Below are positions 34,569 to 45,609 of a DNA stretch of 64,000 bases, in pieces. The translations under genes and the position numbers were made by a program. The notes beneath the pieces were generated by a model. That model saw only the letters and a list, made by a program, of their open reading frames with translations. It did no database searches and was not told the DNA's origin. Origin of the DNA: Methylobacter luteus IMV-B-3098 (GTDB lineage: Bacteria > Pseudomonadota > Gammaproteobacteria > Methylococcales > Methylomonadaceae); contig NZ_KE386569.1 of the NCBI RefSeq assembly GCF_000427625.1, positions 3,003,778 through 3,067,777 of the forward strand, read 5' to 3'. The number at the start of each line of letters is the position of its first letter. The stretch's first letter is position 1.

Positions 34569-35921
34569 ATGGCGGCTGAAAAAAGTTGGCGCTCGGCCTT
34601 TTCGGTTTACGCTCAGTCGCGTGTGCTGAGCATGATGTTTCTCGGTTTTTCGGCGGGCCTGCCTTTTCTATTAGTCTTTTCCACCTTATCCGCCTGGTTA
34701 AGGGATGAGGGTGTGGCTCGCTCCGTTATTGGCTTTTTTAGTTGGGTGGGTTTGACTTATTCAATAAAAGTGTTTTGGGCTCCCGTAATTGACAGATTGT
34801 CGCTGCCTTTTTTCACCAGAATATTAGGTAAACGGCGAAGCTGGATGCTTCTTGCTCAATTGGGGATTATGGCCGGTCTGATGGGCATGGCAAGCTCGGA
34901 TTCACACACACAGTTACAGCAGATAGCTTTATTTGCTGTATGGGTGGCATTTTGCTCGGCCACGCAAGACGTCGTTATTGATGCCTATCGCATTGAGGCT
35001 GTTAAGCCGGAATATCAAGGTGCAATGGCGGCAATGTATGTATTGGGGTATCGGATTGCGTTGTTGGTATCTGGCGCGGGCGCTTTTTATATTGCGGATT
35101 ATTCGAGTTGGGGATTAGCTTACTTTGCCATGGCGGCAGCTATGATCATAGGCATCGTCACGACACTCTGTCTTAGCGAGCCTGAGCATACACAGACTAA
35201 AGCCGTGAAAGTACTTGAGGATAAGCTTGAGTCGACATTGGGTGTGGAAAAACGCTTGAATATCTGGCAGCGTGCACTTGCAGGTATCTCTGATGCTGTT
35301 TTGAGCCCGTTTGTGGAATTTTTCAGCCGTAACGGCTCCATCGGTCTATTGATTCTGGTGCTCATCGCTGTTTATAAGATGAGCGATATCACAATGGGGG
35401 TCATGGCGAACCCGTTTTATCTTGATTTGGGTTTTAGTAAAAAAGAGATTGCCGAAATCAGCAAGGTTTTTGGTTTTTTTATGACCATTGCTGGCGCCGC
35501 CTTGGGTGGTGTGTTAGTGGCAAAATATGGCGTCATGCGCCCCTTGCTGTTAGGTGCGGTTATAGTGGCCGGTACTAATCTGTTATTTGCTGTTTTGGCG
35601 ATTAGTGAACCTAGTCTGTTGTTATTGGCGGGCGTAATAAGCGCTGATAATTTAAGTGGCGGTATAGCAACATCCGTTTTCATTGCTTACCTTTCAAGTT
35701 TGACGAATACGGCATATACCGCTACGCAGTATGCCTTGTTCAGTTCCTTGATGACATTGCCGGCGCAGCTTCTAGGTGGCTTGTCCGGCATTGTTGTCGA
35801 CGCTTACGGTTACTATGTATTTTTTATTTATGCATCAGTCGTAGGCGTGCCGGCTATAGTTCTGGTACTTTTGCTGATGCGTTATCAGCGTTCGACCCAA
35901 GCTCGTAATCGTAATCCATGA
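34569..35921 (+). CDS. ampG: muropeptide permease AmpG-like MFS transporter
   Basis: AmpG imports GlcNAc-anhydroMurNAc muropeptides from the periplasm for cell-wall recycling. The start LSMMFLGFSAGLPFLLVFSTLSAWLRDEGV is the family signature, followed by the loop KVFWAPVIDRL and about 12 to 14 helices. The central loop near residues 200-235 is charged, with DAYRIEAV before it. At 450 residues it is slightly shorter than enterobacterial AmpG. Its last 68 bases overlap the convergent exonuclease gene. Confidence 0.85.
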   Translation: MAAEKSWRSAFSVYAQSRVLSMMFLGFSAGLPFLLVFSTLSAWLRDEGVARSVIGFFSWVGLTYSIKVFWAPVIDRLSLPFFTRILGKRRSWMLLAQLGIMAGLMGMASSDSHTQLQQIALFAVWVAFCSATQDVVIDAYRIEAVKPEYQGAMAAMYVLGYRIALLVSGAGAFYIADYSSWGLAYFAMAAAMIIGIVTTLCLSEPEHTQTKAVKVLEDKLESTLGVEKRLNIWQRALAGISDAVLSPFVEFFSRNGSIGLLILVLIAVYKMSDITMGVMANPFYLDLGFSKKEIAEISKVFGFFMTIAGAALGGVLVAKYGVMRPLLLGAVIVAGTNLLFAVLAISEPSLLLLAGVISADNLSGGIATSVFIAYLSSLTNTAYTATQYALFSSLMTLPAQLLGGLSGIVVDAYGYYVFFIYASVVGVPAIVLVLLLMRYQRSTQARNRNP

Positions 35922-36669
35922 TAAGTGGCGCATGATCGGAAAAGCGTTCGTCTTTATAGATTGATACAGCACTCACCTTGTCTTTGAGTGAGGCGCTGAT
36001 GATCTGATAATCAATTCGCCAACCCACGTTTTTTTTCCAAGCCTGACCTCTGTTTGACCACCAGGTATATTGCTCAGCTTCTTGATTAAGCAGTCTGAAA
36101 GCATCGAGCCAATGATTACTGGCGAATAATTGAGTCAGCCAAACTCTTTCTTCCGGCAAAAAGCCCGAGTTTTTTTGGTTGCCCCGCCAGTTTTTCAAGT
36201 CGATTTCTTTGTGGGCAATGTTCCAGTCGCCGCAGATGATGTAATCTCGTCCGCTTTGTGCGCATTCTTGCAGGTAGGGCAGGAAGCGATCCATGAATTT
36301 AAACTTTATCTGCTGCCGGTCTGCACCGGATGTGCCGGAAGGTAGGTAAAGCGATATAACGCTGAGTTTGCCAAATTGTGCTTCAATGAATCGGCCTTCT
36401 GCGTCGATATCAGGCCAGCCTATTCCTCTTATGATTTTATCAGGCTGTTTTTTACTAAAGAGCGCTACGCCACTATAGCCTTTTTTTTCAGCATCATGAT
36501 AGAAACAGTAGTAACCAGTTGGGCAGAAGAGTTCTGGTTTGAGTTGGTATAGCTGGGCTTTTGTTTCTTGTATGCAAATAATGTCGGCATTTTGTAGCAG
36601 CATCCATTTAAAAAAGCCTTTGCTTTCAGCAGAGCGAATGCCGTTAGCATTTAGTGTAATAATGCGCAT
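35854..36669 (-). CDS. xthA: exodeoxyribonuclease III
   Basis: This is an AP endonuclease and 3'-exonuclease of base excision repair. The catalytic set is visible in order: TLNANGIRS, IQETKAQ (metal-binding Glu), YLPSG, CGDWNIAHKEID, RIDYQI and SDHAPLIMDY (catalytic His). Length 271 residues fits. The C-terminal ~20 residues after DYDYEL are encoded within the antisense of ampG. ExoA would be an equally valid name. Confidence 0.93.
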   Translation of the reverse strand: MRIITLNANGIRSAESKGFFKWMLLQNADIICIQETKAQLYQLKPELFCPTGYYCFYHDAEKKGYSGVALFSKKQPDKIIRGIGWPDIDAEGRFIEAQFGKLSVISLYLPSGTSGADRQQIKFKFMDRFLPYLQECAQSGRDYIICGDWNIAHKEIDLKNWRGNQKNSGFLPEERVWLTQLFASNHWLDAFRLLNQEAEQYTWWSNRGQAWKKNVGWRIDYQIISASLKDKVSAVSIYKDERFSDHAPLIMDYDYELGSNADNASAKVPEL

Positions 36670-36764
36670 GCGTATAAATTGAGTTGCGGTTTTAGTATGA
36701 AAAACGTATTATACGGGGTTCTTCAATAAGTATGTAGCCCGTCCATGGGTAATGTGAAAGTGAT

Positions 36765-36965
36765 ATGAAACCAGAAATTCATCCTGAATATAAACAAATT
36801 ACCGTAACATGTGGTTGTGGTAATACATTTGAAACCGGTTCTGTATTAAGAGGCGACTTGCAAATAGAGGTTTGTTCCTCTTGTCATCCTTTCTATACAG
36901 GCAAGCAACGCGTTGTTGATACAGCTGGCCGCGTTGACAAATTCCGCAAAAAATACGGCAAATAA
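36765..36965 (+). CDS. rpmE: 50S ribosomal protein L31
   Basis: A 66-residue ribosomal protein of the zinc-binding (C+) type: CGCGN and [13 protein letters not shown] carry the cysteine ligands. [15 protein letters not shown] is the usual C-terminus. Such C+ L31 forms are replaced by a zinc-free paralogue when zinc is scarce; none is seen in this window. It is a single-gene unit with a terminator downstream. Confidence 0.97.
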   Translation: MKPEIHPEYKQITVTCGCGNTFETGSVLRGDLQIEVCSSCHPFYTGKQRVVDTAGRVDKFRKKYGK

Positions 36966-37110
36966 CTTTTTAGGTTTTTGTTTCAGCAGCATATAGATAT
37001 AGTTCAGCAATTTCAAAGAAGCTGGCTTTATCTGAGTTTTTTACTGCTCATTAATGCTTTATGGTAGCGCGATAGAATTGCTTATCCTCGCTAGAGATAG
37101 TTATGCATCA

Positions 37111-37143
37111 AAAAGCTGGGGTTGTTCTTATGGCCCCAGTTTT
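37111..37143. terminator. bidirectional terminator between rpmE and mrcA
   Basis: CTGGGG and CCCCAG form a stem bordered by AAAAG on the left and TTTT on the right, so it can end transcripts on both strands. It lies about 145 bases after rpmE and 60 bases beyond the mrcA stop, between the convergent genes. Confidence 0.7.
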
Positions 37144-37201
37144 AGCCTTCAGCAATTATAACCGGGCATTGCTGGGCGGCCTGGAATGTTAATCTGATGC
37201 T

Positions 37202-39538
37202 CTAAAATAGAGCTTCAATCGGTTTTTCATTGGGCTGACTATATTCGCCGGGTAAATTTTCAAATACCGGTGCGGATTTATCGGGTACGTGCTCGGCCTG
37301 AAAAAATTCCCATACTCCATTTCGGCTTCCTTCAGGCGCCAGCAGGCCAGTCTGAGGATCGATAAATGCTTTTACTATTCCCTCAGGCACATCAAAGGAA
37401 ACTTCAGGTGTGTTTTTCAGAGCCGTTTGCATAAATTCTATCCACATCGGTAAGGCGGTGACTCCGCCTGTTTCAAGATTTCCTAATGACACATAGTTGT
37501 CAAATCCGACCCATGTTGTTGCTACGATGGAAGGTGTATAACCATTGAACCAGGCGTCGCGCTGATCATTGGTTGTACCTGTTTTTCCAGCCAGATCTTG
37601 TCGATTCAGAACTTTTGCGCGAGTTGCCGTACCGTGCTGCACAACGTCTCTAAGTAAGGAATTCATAAGAAAATTAATTCTTGGTGAAATAATTCGCGGT
37701 GCATAAGTTTTATTCAACTCCTGACTGCTATCGCATGAAGGACAGGCTATTCTGGGTCTTGCCTGATAGATGACTTTTCCCTCGTTGGATTCAATACGTT
37801 CAATGAAATAAGGCTTAATAAGAAAACCGCCATTAGCAAATGCGGCATAAGCTCTTGCCATTTGCAGGGGCGATGCGTAGCCGCTACCTAAAGCTAGAGA
37901 CAGGCTTTTGGGCAATTGGTCTTGAATAAAGCCAAAGCGCAAAGCCGTAGAGACGGCTTTTTCAATGCCTATTGCTTTCAAAAGGCGAATGGAAATAATG
38001 TTTCTTGAGTGGATTAAAGCTGTTCTAATGCTTGTAGGGCCAAAAAACTTTCGATTGTAATTTTCGGGTCGCCATTCGTCATTTTCTTGGCTTGAGTCAT
38101 CTATGATAATCGGGGCGTCATTGATAAAGCTGGCCAGGGTGTAACCTTCCTCTAATGCCGTGGTATAAATGATAGGCTTAAAGCCTGATCCCGGTTGTCT
38201 TTTAGCTTGGGTGGCACGGTTGTATTTGTTATGGAAGAAGTCGAAGCCGCCAGACAATGCCAGGATTGCACCATCGATTGGATTTATTGAAACAAAGGCC
38301 CCTTCTACTTTCGGTACTTGAGTTAAAGCCCAGGTATTGTTTATTAATTGGCGGACCCGAATGATATCTCCGGGTTTCAAAATGCTTTTTATAGCATTCT
38401 GAGCCCATTTTATATTTTCCCAAGGTACTTCGATGATGGCGTTATTTTGAAGTTTGGCAACGACCGTGTTGTTAGTTATTCTTATAATATAGGCGGGTTT
38501 GGTATCTCCGATAATAGGAATATCCCTGAAATCGTTAACTGTGTCGATGTTGGCGTGAGGCGCTGAATGATATCCGTGACGCTCATCATAGGTGTGTAAT
38601 GTATTTCTAAGAGCCTGATCAGCGGTTGTTTGTAATGATGAGTCGATCGTTGTATAGACTTTAAAACCCGATGTATACGCTCCTTCACCGTATTTATCAA
38701 AAAGCTTTTGCCTGACCATTTCGGCTAAATAGGGTGCTGAAATTTCAGGTAATAGGTATTGCAGTTTGGCAGTTGAAAGTTGATTGGAAGCGTTGTCAAA
38801 TTCCTTCTGAGTTATGTAGTTAAGCTCAAGCATCCGTCGCAAAACATAATTGCGTCTTTGCAGCGCCCGAGCTTCATTAGTGATCGGATTATAGGCTGAT
38901 GGGGCTTTGGGCAAGCTCGCAATCATGGCGTATTCTGCAAGCGTAAGTTCATTAAGGGGGCTGCCGTAATAAGTCTGTGCGGCTGCAGCGACACCATAGG
39001 CTCTATGTCCCATGTAGATTTGGTTCAAATAAAGTTCAAGAATTTGCTTTTTGGGGTACTCGTTTTCTATTTTTAGCGCCAGAATAATTTCTTTTATTTT
39101 TCGGATGTAGGTTTTTTCTCTGCCAAGCAGAAAGTTGCGCGTAACCTGCATAGTGATAGTGCTGCCGCCTTGTCTTTTTTTTCCGGTTAAGGCTAGTTGT
39201 ATGGCTGCTCGCAATAAGCCTTTATAGTCAACACCGGGATGTTCAAAAAAGCGCTCATCTTCGGCTGCCAGAAAAGCATTAATAAGTTGTTGAGGCGTCT
39301 CATCGATATTGATTGGAGTCCGTTTTTTTTCTCCGAATTGAGCAATGAGAAGATTATCTTTGCTATAAATTCTTAAAGGAATCTGATACTGAACATTGTG
39401 CAATGTTTTTATGTCCGGCAGATCCTCTGATAATTTTTGATACACCAAGTAGCCGGTGAGCGCTATGCAAGCGCTGATCGCTATAAAAAAAGCAATCAAC
39501 CCCTTCAAAATTCTTCCGCACAGCATTTTTATAGTCAC
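37202..39538 (-). CDS. mrcA: penicillin-binding protein 1A
   Basis: PBP1A is a bifunctional inner-membrane enzyme that polymerises and crosslinks peptidoglycan. One membrane helix (residues ~12-32) precedes a GT51 domain with EDERFFEHPGVD and QGGSTITMQVTRN, an OB-like insert, and a transpeptidase with SGFK, SRN and KTGTTND motifs. A CPSC pair near residue 600 (IACPSCDSSQ) is an unusual insert. The start is a GTG; an in-frame ATG four codons later is possible. It is divergent from pilMNOPQ, the order known from pseudomonads and relatives. Confidence 0.95.
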   Translation of the reverse strand: MTIKMLCGRILKGLIAFFIAISACIALTGYLVYQKLSEDLPDIKTLHNVQYQIPLRIYSKDNLLIAQFGEKKRTPINIDETPQQLINAFLAAEDERFFEHPGVDYKGLLRAAIQLALTGKKRQGGSTITMQVTRNFLLGREKTYIRKIKEIILALKIENEYPKKQILELYLNQIYMGHRAYGVAAAAQTYYGSPLNELTLAEYAMIASLPKAPSAYNPITNEARALQRRNYVLRRMLELNYITQKEFDNASNQLSTAKLQYLLPEISAPYLAEMVRQKLFDKYGEGAYTSGFKVYTTIDSSLQTTADQALRNTLHTYDERHGYHSAPHANIDTVNDFRDIPIIGDTKPAYIIRITNNTVVAKLQNNAIIEVPWENIKWAQNAIKSILKPGDIIRVRQLINNTWALTQVPKVEGAFVSINPIDGAILALSGGFDFFHNKYNRATQAKRQPGSGFKPIIYTTALEEGYTLASFINDAPIIIDDSSQENDEWRPENYNRKFFGPTSIRTALIHSRNIISIRLLKAIGIEKAVSTALRFGFIQDQLPKSLSLALGSGYASPLQMARAYAAFANGGFLIKPYFIERIESNEGKVIYQARPRIACPSCDSSQELNKTYAPRIISPRINFLMNSLLRDVVQHGTATRAKVLNRQDLAGKTGTTNDQRDAWFNGYTPSIVATTWVGFDNYVSLGNLETGGVTALPMWIEFMQTALKNTPEVSFDVPEGIVKAFIDPQTGLLAPEGSRNGVWEFFQAEHVPDKSAPVFENLPGEYSQPNEKPIEALF

Positions 39539-39810
39539 GAGTAACTCTGAATAAAGTTTACGGTATAGATAAACTACAGCTTGTTAGGAATAACAAGATT
39601 TTCCAGTTAAATGCCGATTGCAACAAACTTCGCTGGAGTATAGTGGAACCGGTCACACAAATAAATTGGATATTTTTCATATCAAAATAAAAAAATAAAA
39701 AACACTACTATACTTCTGAAGGTGATTAGTTTTTTGACTGCTGAATATATACGAGAGACAGGCATTTCAATTTATGCAATACATTCATTATCAAGTTTTT
39801 CGAGAGTTAA

Positions 39811-40874
<1,064 letters not shown>

Positions 40875-40875
<1 letters not shown>

Positions 40876-41468
40876 TGACAAAGATCAATTTACTCCCTTG
40901 GCGCGAAGAACTGCGTAGACAAAAAAAGCAGGATTTTATAAACGTGATCGTACTATCGGTCCTGGTTACGATTGCTATTCTTGGAATGGTTCATCTCTAT
41001 ATTGAAGGGCTGAAGGAATATCAAGAGCGAAGAAATAAGATGCTGCAGGATGAAATAGCATTGTTAGACAAAAAAATTCAGGAAATCAAGGATATTGAAG
41101 AGAAGAAAGCCAAGTTGCTGGCTAAAATTGATGTGATTCAGCGATTGCAGGAAAGTCGTCCGGAGATTGTGCATTTGTTTGATGAGATAGCTAGAACGAC
41201 ACCTGAGGGGGTGTTTCTTACCAAATTCACCCAGACGGCATCCGATCTGACTTTTGATGGCAAATCGCAATCAAACGCGAGAGTTTCCGCTTTTATGCGA
41301 GCGATAGATATGTCCCCTTGGCTGCAAATACCAAAGCTTGATGTGATTCAGTCGAAGGACAAAACTAATTCTGAGCAGTTAAGTGATTTCACGATGCGCG
41401 CAAAGCAGGGCAAGCAAAAGGCCGAAGCCGGGAATGGGGAGGTAACCAATGAATCTGTCAGACATTAA
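40875..41468 (+). CDS. pilN: type IV pilus assembly protein PilN
   Basis: PilN is a bitopic inner-membrane protein of the PilMNOP alignment subcomplex. The N-terminal INLLPWREELRRQKKQDF is the conserved PilM-binding tail, then one helix (VIVLSVLVTIAILGMVHLY, ~23-41), coiled coil and a periplasmic ferredoxin-like domain. Length is 197 residues. It overlaps pilM by one base and pilO by 20. Confidence 0.95.
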
Positions 41469-42105
41469 TTGGGATTTTAACGCGGCCGGAACATGGCCGT
41501 TACCTGTTAAGGCGGCACTAATTTTACTAACCTGTTCTGTAGTCGCAGGCGGAGGTGTTTACTATGATACCGTTGACCAGTTAACAGAACTTGAAAATCT
41601 TGAGCGGAAAGAGCAGGAGTTAAGGCTCTCTTTTGAAACGAAACAAAAAAAAGCGGTAAATCTTCAGGATTACAGAGATCAATTATCGCAAATTGAAGTT
41701 TCATTGCACGAAATGCTCAGACAAATGCCTACCAAGGAAGAAGTTGCAAGCCTGCTGATTGATATCTCACAGACAGGTTTGGCGAGCGGTCTGGAATTCA
41801 GATTGTTTAAACCGGCTGCTGCCGTGAACAAAGAATTTTACTCAGAGTTGCCGATTAATATTGAGGTAATAGGAAAATATGAGGAGCTGGGTTTATTCGT
41901 AAGTGGTGTGGCTGCTTTGCCTAGAATTGTTACCGTGCATGATGTCAACATTGTTCCTATTGATAAAAGCAAAGGCAAAGACAAAGGCAAATATGAAGCG
42001 GGAACCATGTTGATGAATGCGACAATAAAGACTTATAACGAAAACGTTGATCAAGAGGTTCCGAGCGGTAAGACAGGCGTTAAGAAGAGAAGGGGGAAAA
42101 AGTAA
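41449..42105 (+). CDS. pilO: type IV pilus assembly protein PilO
   Basis: PilO pairs with PilN across the periplasm. The product has one membrane helix (PVKAALILLTCSVVAGGGVYY, ~20-40), a coiled coil (LENLERKEQELRLSFETKQKK) and a ferredoxin-like domain that begins at LREMPTKEEV-like LRQMPTKEEVASLLIDIS. The last 30 residues are Lys- and Gly-rich. Its ATG is 20 bases inside pilN; its stop overlaps pilP (TAATG). Confidence 0.94.
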   Translation: MNLSDINWDFNAAGTWPLPVKAALILLTCSVVAGGGVYYDTVDQLTELENLERKEQELRLSFETKQKKAVNLQDYRDQLSQIEVSLHEMLRQMPTKEEVASLLIDISQTGLASGLEFRLFKPAAAVNKEFYSELPINIEVIGKYEELGLFVSGVAALPRIVTVHDVNIVPIDKSKGKDKGKYEAGTMLMNATIKTYNENVDQEVPSGKTGVKKRRGKK

Positions 42106-42665
42106 TGGGATACAAAAGTTTGCCATTATTGATTAGCAAACGGACAAGTTTACAAATAGGCTGTACCGTTCTCCTTGCTCTACTGGCAGGTTGTGGGAAT
42201 GACGATTTTTCAGATTTAAATCGTTATATCTCTGAAGTCAAAGCCAGGCCTAAAGGTCCTATTGAGCCATTGCCCGAGATTAAAGTTGTTGAGCCATTCA
42301 TCTTTAAGCCGGAAGGATTGCGGGATCCATTCAAGCAATTGGAGCAGACAGAGCAAGTAGAAGGACTGGACGTTGGAACAGGTAACGGCATAAAACCCGA
42401 TACTTCTCGTCGCAAAGAAGAGTTGGAAGCATTCTCTCTGGACAGTTTAAGAATGGTGGGTACTGTAGTTATGAAGTCAGGTTTGTGGGGATTGATAAAA
42501 GCGAGTGACGGTACAATCCATCGCGTTCGGGTTGGGAATTATATCGGTAAAAATTATGGAAAAATTATACGGATAACCAACGATAAAATTGAACTGACAG
42601 AAATCATTCCTGACAAGCCGGGATCGTGGCGAGAACAATCCGCTTCATTAGCTTTGTCAGAGTGA
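42105..42665 (+). CDS. pilP: type IV pilus assembly lipoprotein PilP
   Basis: PilP is an inner-membrane lipoprotein that connects PilNO to the secretin PilQ. The signal ends in LLALLAGCGNDD, a good lipobox with Cys at about residue 29. KPEGLRDPFKQ and LDSLRMVGTVV start the conserved region, and GLIKASDGTIHRVRVGNYIGKNYGKI is the beta-domain core. Length is 186 residues. Confidence 0.94.
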   Translation: MGYKSLPLLISKRTSLQIGCTVLLALLAGCGNDDFSDLNRYISEVKARPKGPIEPLPEIKVVEPFIFKPEGLRDPFKQLEQTEQVEGLDVGTGNGIKPDTSRRKEELEAFSLDSLRMVGTVVMKSGLWGLIKASDGTIHRVRVGNYIGKNYGKIIRITNDKIELTEIIPDKPGSWREQSASLALSE

Positions 42666-42681
42666 TTTCGAGGATAACAAA

Positions 42682-45000
42682 ATGAATAATAAACAGGGCG
42701 ACATTATGTTGAATAAAACGGGACGTTCCCTATGGGTGCACTTCGGGTTAGGCTTATTTTTATTTATGTTCCAAATTGCATCCGCAGGAGCCGGTAATAT
42801 ATCTATCCAAGGTATAGATATTGTTACTTTGCCCGGGGATAAATTACAGGTACAACTGGAAATGAGCGGGACGGCCATTGAGCCTAAAGTCTTTCATACG
42901 GATAATCCCGCAAGGATCGCCTTGGATTTTCCCGGTGTAAAGAATGCATTGGATAAAAAGGAGTACCCGATAAACCAAGGATCTGCGCGTAATGTTTATG
43001 TGGCGGAAGGGGCTGATAGAGTTCGTGTCGTTCTCAATCTGGTTGAATCCGTGCCTTTTGATACCAAAGTGATCGGTAATAAAGTGCAGCTTACTTTAAC
43101 CAAAGCAAAAGCAGTAATACCTGATCGATCTGTTCCGATTGCTCAAAAACCGGCAACCTCTGTAATCTCCAGCTTAATGCCTGAGCAGGCTATCAGAGGT
43201 TTGGATTTCAAGCGTGGAGATAGGGGGGAAGGACGTATATTGGTTTCTTTGGCAAATCCCAATACTATTGTTAACAGCAAGGAAGAAGGTGGGAAAGTTG
43301 TTATTAGTTTCCTAAATACGCAATTGCCGGGTAATTTAGAAAAAAAACTCGATGTATCCGATTTTGCAACACCGGTTAGATCTATTGATGCTGTTTCGAC
43401 AAATAAAGACTCCGCCATTACAGTTTCGCTACAAAATAGTCTCTATGATTATTCACTTTTTCAGTCGGAAGGATTATTGACTGTTGAATTCAGGCCTATA
43501 ACTGCCGAAGAAAAAGAGGCGGTTGACAAAAAAAGAGCGAAATACACAGGCGACAGATTGTCTTTGAATTTTCAAGAGATTGATGTCCGTAGCGTTATTG
43601 CTGTATTGGCTGAGTTTACCGGGCAGAATGTGGTTGCCGGCGATGACGTTACTGGAACCGTTACCTTGAAACTGGATGATGTGCCCTGGGATGAAGCTCT
43701 AGACTTTATCATGATGACCAAGGATCTGGAAAAGTATGAGACGGGCAATGTTACATTGATTGCGCCGCAGGGCAAGATTAAAAAATATAAGGAAGAACAG
43801 CAAAAGACAGAAGCTGTAGTTGATCAATTAGAGCCTTTGGCGACCGAGTATCTCAAAATTAATTATGCTAAAGCGGAAGATTTTAGAAATTTATTATATG
43901 GAGAGGATGCAAGTGCTATTGGCAGTTGTGCTTATGTTACTCAACGTGATTTCTCTACAAGTAACAGCAGATCCAACCAGAACCAGGGTCAGAACCAGAA
44001 TCAAGATCAATTCCAAAATCCATACCAACAAGGTCAAAATTCAAGCCAAGGCTTCGGAGATATGGAAAACAATTTAGTGTCAAAAAATGGATTGATATTG
44101 CTCTCCGCTCGAGGATCCGCAGTTGTTGATTCAAGAACCAATACACTGATTGTGCGTGAAACGGCAAAGCGTTTGGAAGAAGTTAAGAAGCTGATACACA
44201 AACTGGATATTCCAGTGCGTCAGGTTATGATTGAGTCAAGAATAGTCATCGCTTCCAATACATTTGCTAAAGAACTGGGGGTGAGGTTTGGCATTGCAAA
44301 ACAGGCTGAAGTCGGTTCCGGTACGGTATTTGGTGTTGGTGGTCGAGGAACTCGAGGCAACGGCAATGCTCAAGTTGATGAAAATGGTAATATAGGCGTA
44401 TTAAATGATGCGCTGGTGGATCTGGCGACATCATCTAATCCCTATGGCGCCTTAGGTATGACCTTGGCAAGAGGTGCGGATTACGTGTTAAATCTTGAAT
44501 TATCGGCTCTACAGGACCAAGGGCGCGGAGAACTCGTGTCCAATCCAAGAGTCATGACTTCCGATCGCTGTCTGGCAACGATTCAACAAGGCGCCAAAAT
44601 TCCCTACGTAACCCAAAACGGTCTTAGCGGAACCAATACCACATTCGTTGATGCTGTATTGCAACTGGGTGTATTGCCGCAAATAACTCCGAATGGAAGT
44701 GTGATTATGGGTTTATATATCACCAAAAACACTCTAGGCGAACAAGTGACAGAGTTTGGCGATCGCTTAATTGACAAGCGGGAAATTAAAACCAGTGTGC
44801 AAGTGAACGATGGGGAGACAGTTGTGCTTGGTGGTGTCTTTGAAGAAGAGTTAAATAATGATACTAATAAAGTGCCTTTTTTTGCTGACCTGCCGGGTAT
44901 TGGTTTCTTGTTTAAGCGTACATTCAATCAGGATGATAAAAGGGAATTGCTGATTTTTGTCACACCAAAAATCATCAAAGACGCATTATCATCTTATTGA
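42682..45000 (+). CDS. pilQ: type IV pilus outer-membrane secretin PilQ
   Basis: PilQ forms the outer-membrane channel for the pilus. Order: signal peptide (ending near ASAG), two AMIN domains that bind peptidoglycan (~35-280), STN/N0 domain (RLSLNFQEIDVRSVIAVLAEFTGQNVVAGDDV), N1 domain, and secretin core with VPFFADLPGIGFLFKRT near the C-terminus. An Asn/Gln-rich insert lies at about residues 425-458 (repeats of NQNQ, QNQDQ). The ATG at 42682 has a GAGG site; a second in-frame ATG at 42706 would still keep the signal peptide. Length is 772 residues. Confidence 0.96.
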   Translation: MNNKQGDIMLNKTGRSLWVHFGLGLFLFMFQIASAGAGNISIQGIDIVTLPGDKLQVQLEMSGTAIEPKVFHTDNPARIALDFPGVKNALDKKEYPINQGSARNVYVAEGADRVRVVLNLVESVPFDTKVIGNKVQLTLTKAKAVIPDRSVPIAQKPATSVISSLMPEQAIRGLDFKRGDRGEGRILVSLANPNTIVNSKEEGGKVVISFLNTQLPGNLEKKLDVSDFATPVRSIDAVSTNKDSAITVSLQNSLYDYSLFQSEGLLTVEFRPITAEEKEAVDKKRAKYTGDRLSLNFQEIDVRSVIAVLAEFTGQNVVAGDDVTGTVTLKLDDVPWDEALDFIMMTKDLEKYETGNVTLIAPQGKIKKYKEEQQKTEAVVDQLEPLATEYLKINYAKAEDFRNLLYGEDASAIGSCAYVTQRDFSTSNSRSNQNQGQNQNQDQFQNPYQQGQNSSQGFGDMENNLVSKNGLILLSARGSAVVDSRTNTLIVRETAKRLEEVKKLIHKLDIPVRQVMIESRIVIASNTFAKELGVRFGIAKQAEVGSGTVFGVGGRGTRGNGNAQVDENGNIGVLNDALVDLATSSNPYGALGMTLARGADYVLNLELSALQDQGRGELVSNPRVMTSDRCLATIQQGAKIPYVTQNGLSGTNTTFVDAVLQLGVLPQITPNGSVIMGLYITKNTLGEQVTEFGDRLIDKREIKTSVQVNDGETVVLGGVFEEELNNDTNKVPFFADLPGIGFLFKRTFNQDDKRELLIFVTPKIIKDALSSY

Positions 45001-45017
45001 TAGCTTCTACTTGGGGC

Positions 45018-45047
45018 AAAAAGGGGGCATAATGCCCCCTTTTTTTA
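45018..45047 (+). terminator. rho-independent terminator after pilQ
   Basis: AAAAGGGGGCA and TGCCCCCTTTT form an 11-bp stem with a TAA loop and a run of seven T. It begins 18 bases after the pilQ stop and separates the pil operon from aroK. Confidence 0.93.
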
Positions 45048-45075
45048 TGCTTAAATCTAAAGAACCAAATAGCTC

Positions 45076-45609
45076 ATGATGCAATCAGAAAATATCTATT
45101 TAATTGGTCTCATGGGTGCTGGAAAAACTACTATAGGCCGGCAGTTGGCAAAGGCTCTTAAATTGCCTTTTTATGACAGTGATAAAGCAATTGAAGAAAG
45201 CACTGGCGTAGACATCTCTACTATTTTCGAATTTGAAGGCGAGGAAGGATTCAGGGACCGCGAGCAGAAAATGATTCAACAGCTAACGCAAAGGAAAGGC
45301 ATCGTGCTGGCTACTGGCGGTGGGGCGATTTTGCGGGAACAGAACCGCAAGTTATTGAAGGAAAATGGTTTTATTGTTTACTTGCAATGCTCGGTGGAAA
45401 GAGTTCTGGAACGGACACGCAGAGACACTCAGCGACCGCTATTGCAAACTGATAACCCCAAAGAGCGTATAGAAAGCCTGTTCGCACAGCGCGAGCCTCT
45501 TTATCTGTCTTGTGCCGACTATAAAATTGATACCGGTGCGATGCAAAGCAAAACGGTTGTTAACCACATACTGGAAAAATATAGATCAGTTAATCGTTTA
45601 CAAAAATGA
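45076..45609 (+). CDS. aroK: shikimate kinase
   Basis: The enzyme phosphorylates shikimate at O3. The Walker A is [12 protein letters not shown] near residues 10-21. [13 protein letters not shown] and [14 protein letters not shown] bind shikimate, and [11 protein letters not shown] follows. Length 177 residues is normal. Two ATG codons are adjacent; the first is used here. The stop overlaps aroB (ATGA). The aroK-aroB-damX order after pilQ is a conserved gammaproteobacterial block. Confidence 0.96.
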   Translation: MMQSENIYLIGLMGAGKTTIGRQLAKALKLPFYDSDKAIEESTGVDISTIFEFEGEEGFRDREQKMIQQLTQRKGIVLATGGGAILREQNRKLLKENGFIVYLQCSVERVLERTRRDTQRPLLQTDNPKERIESLFAQREPLYLSCADYKIDTGAMQSKTVVNHILEKYRSVNRLQK

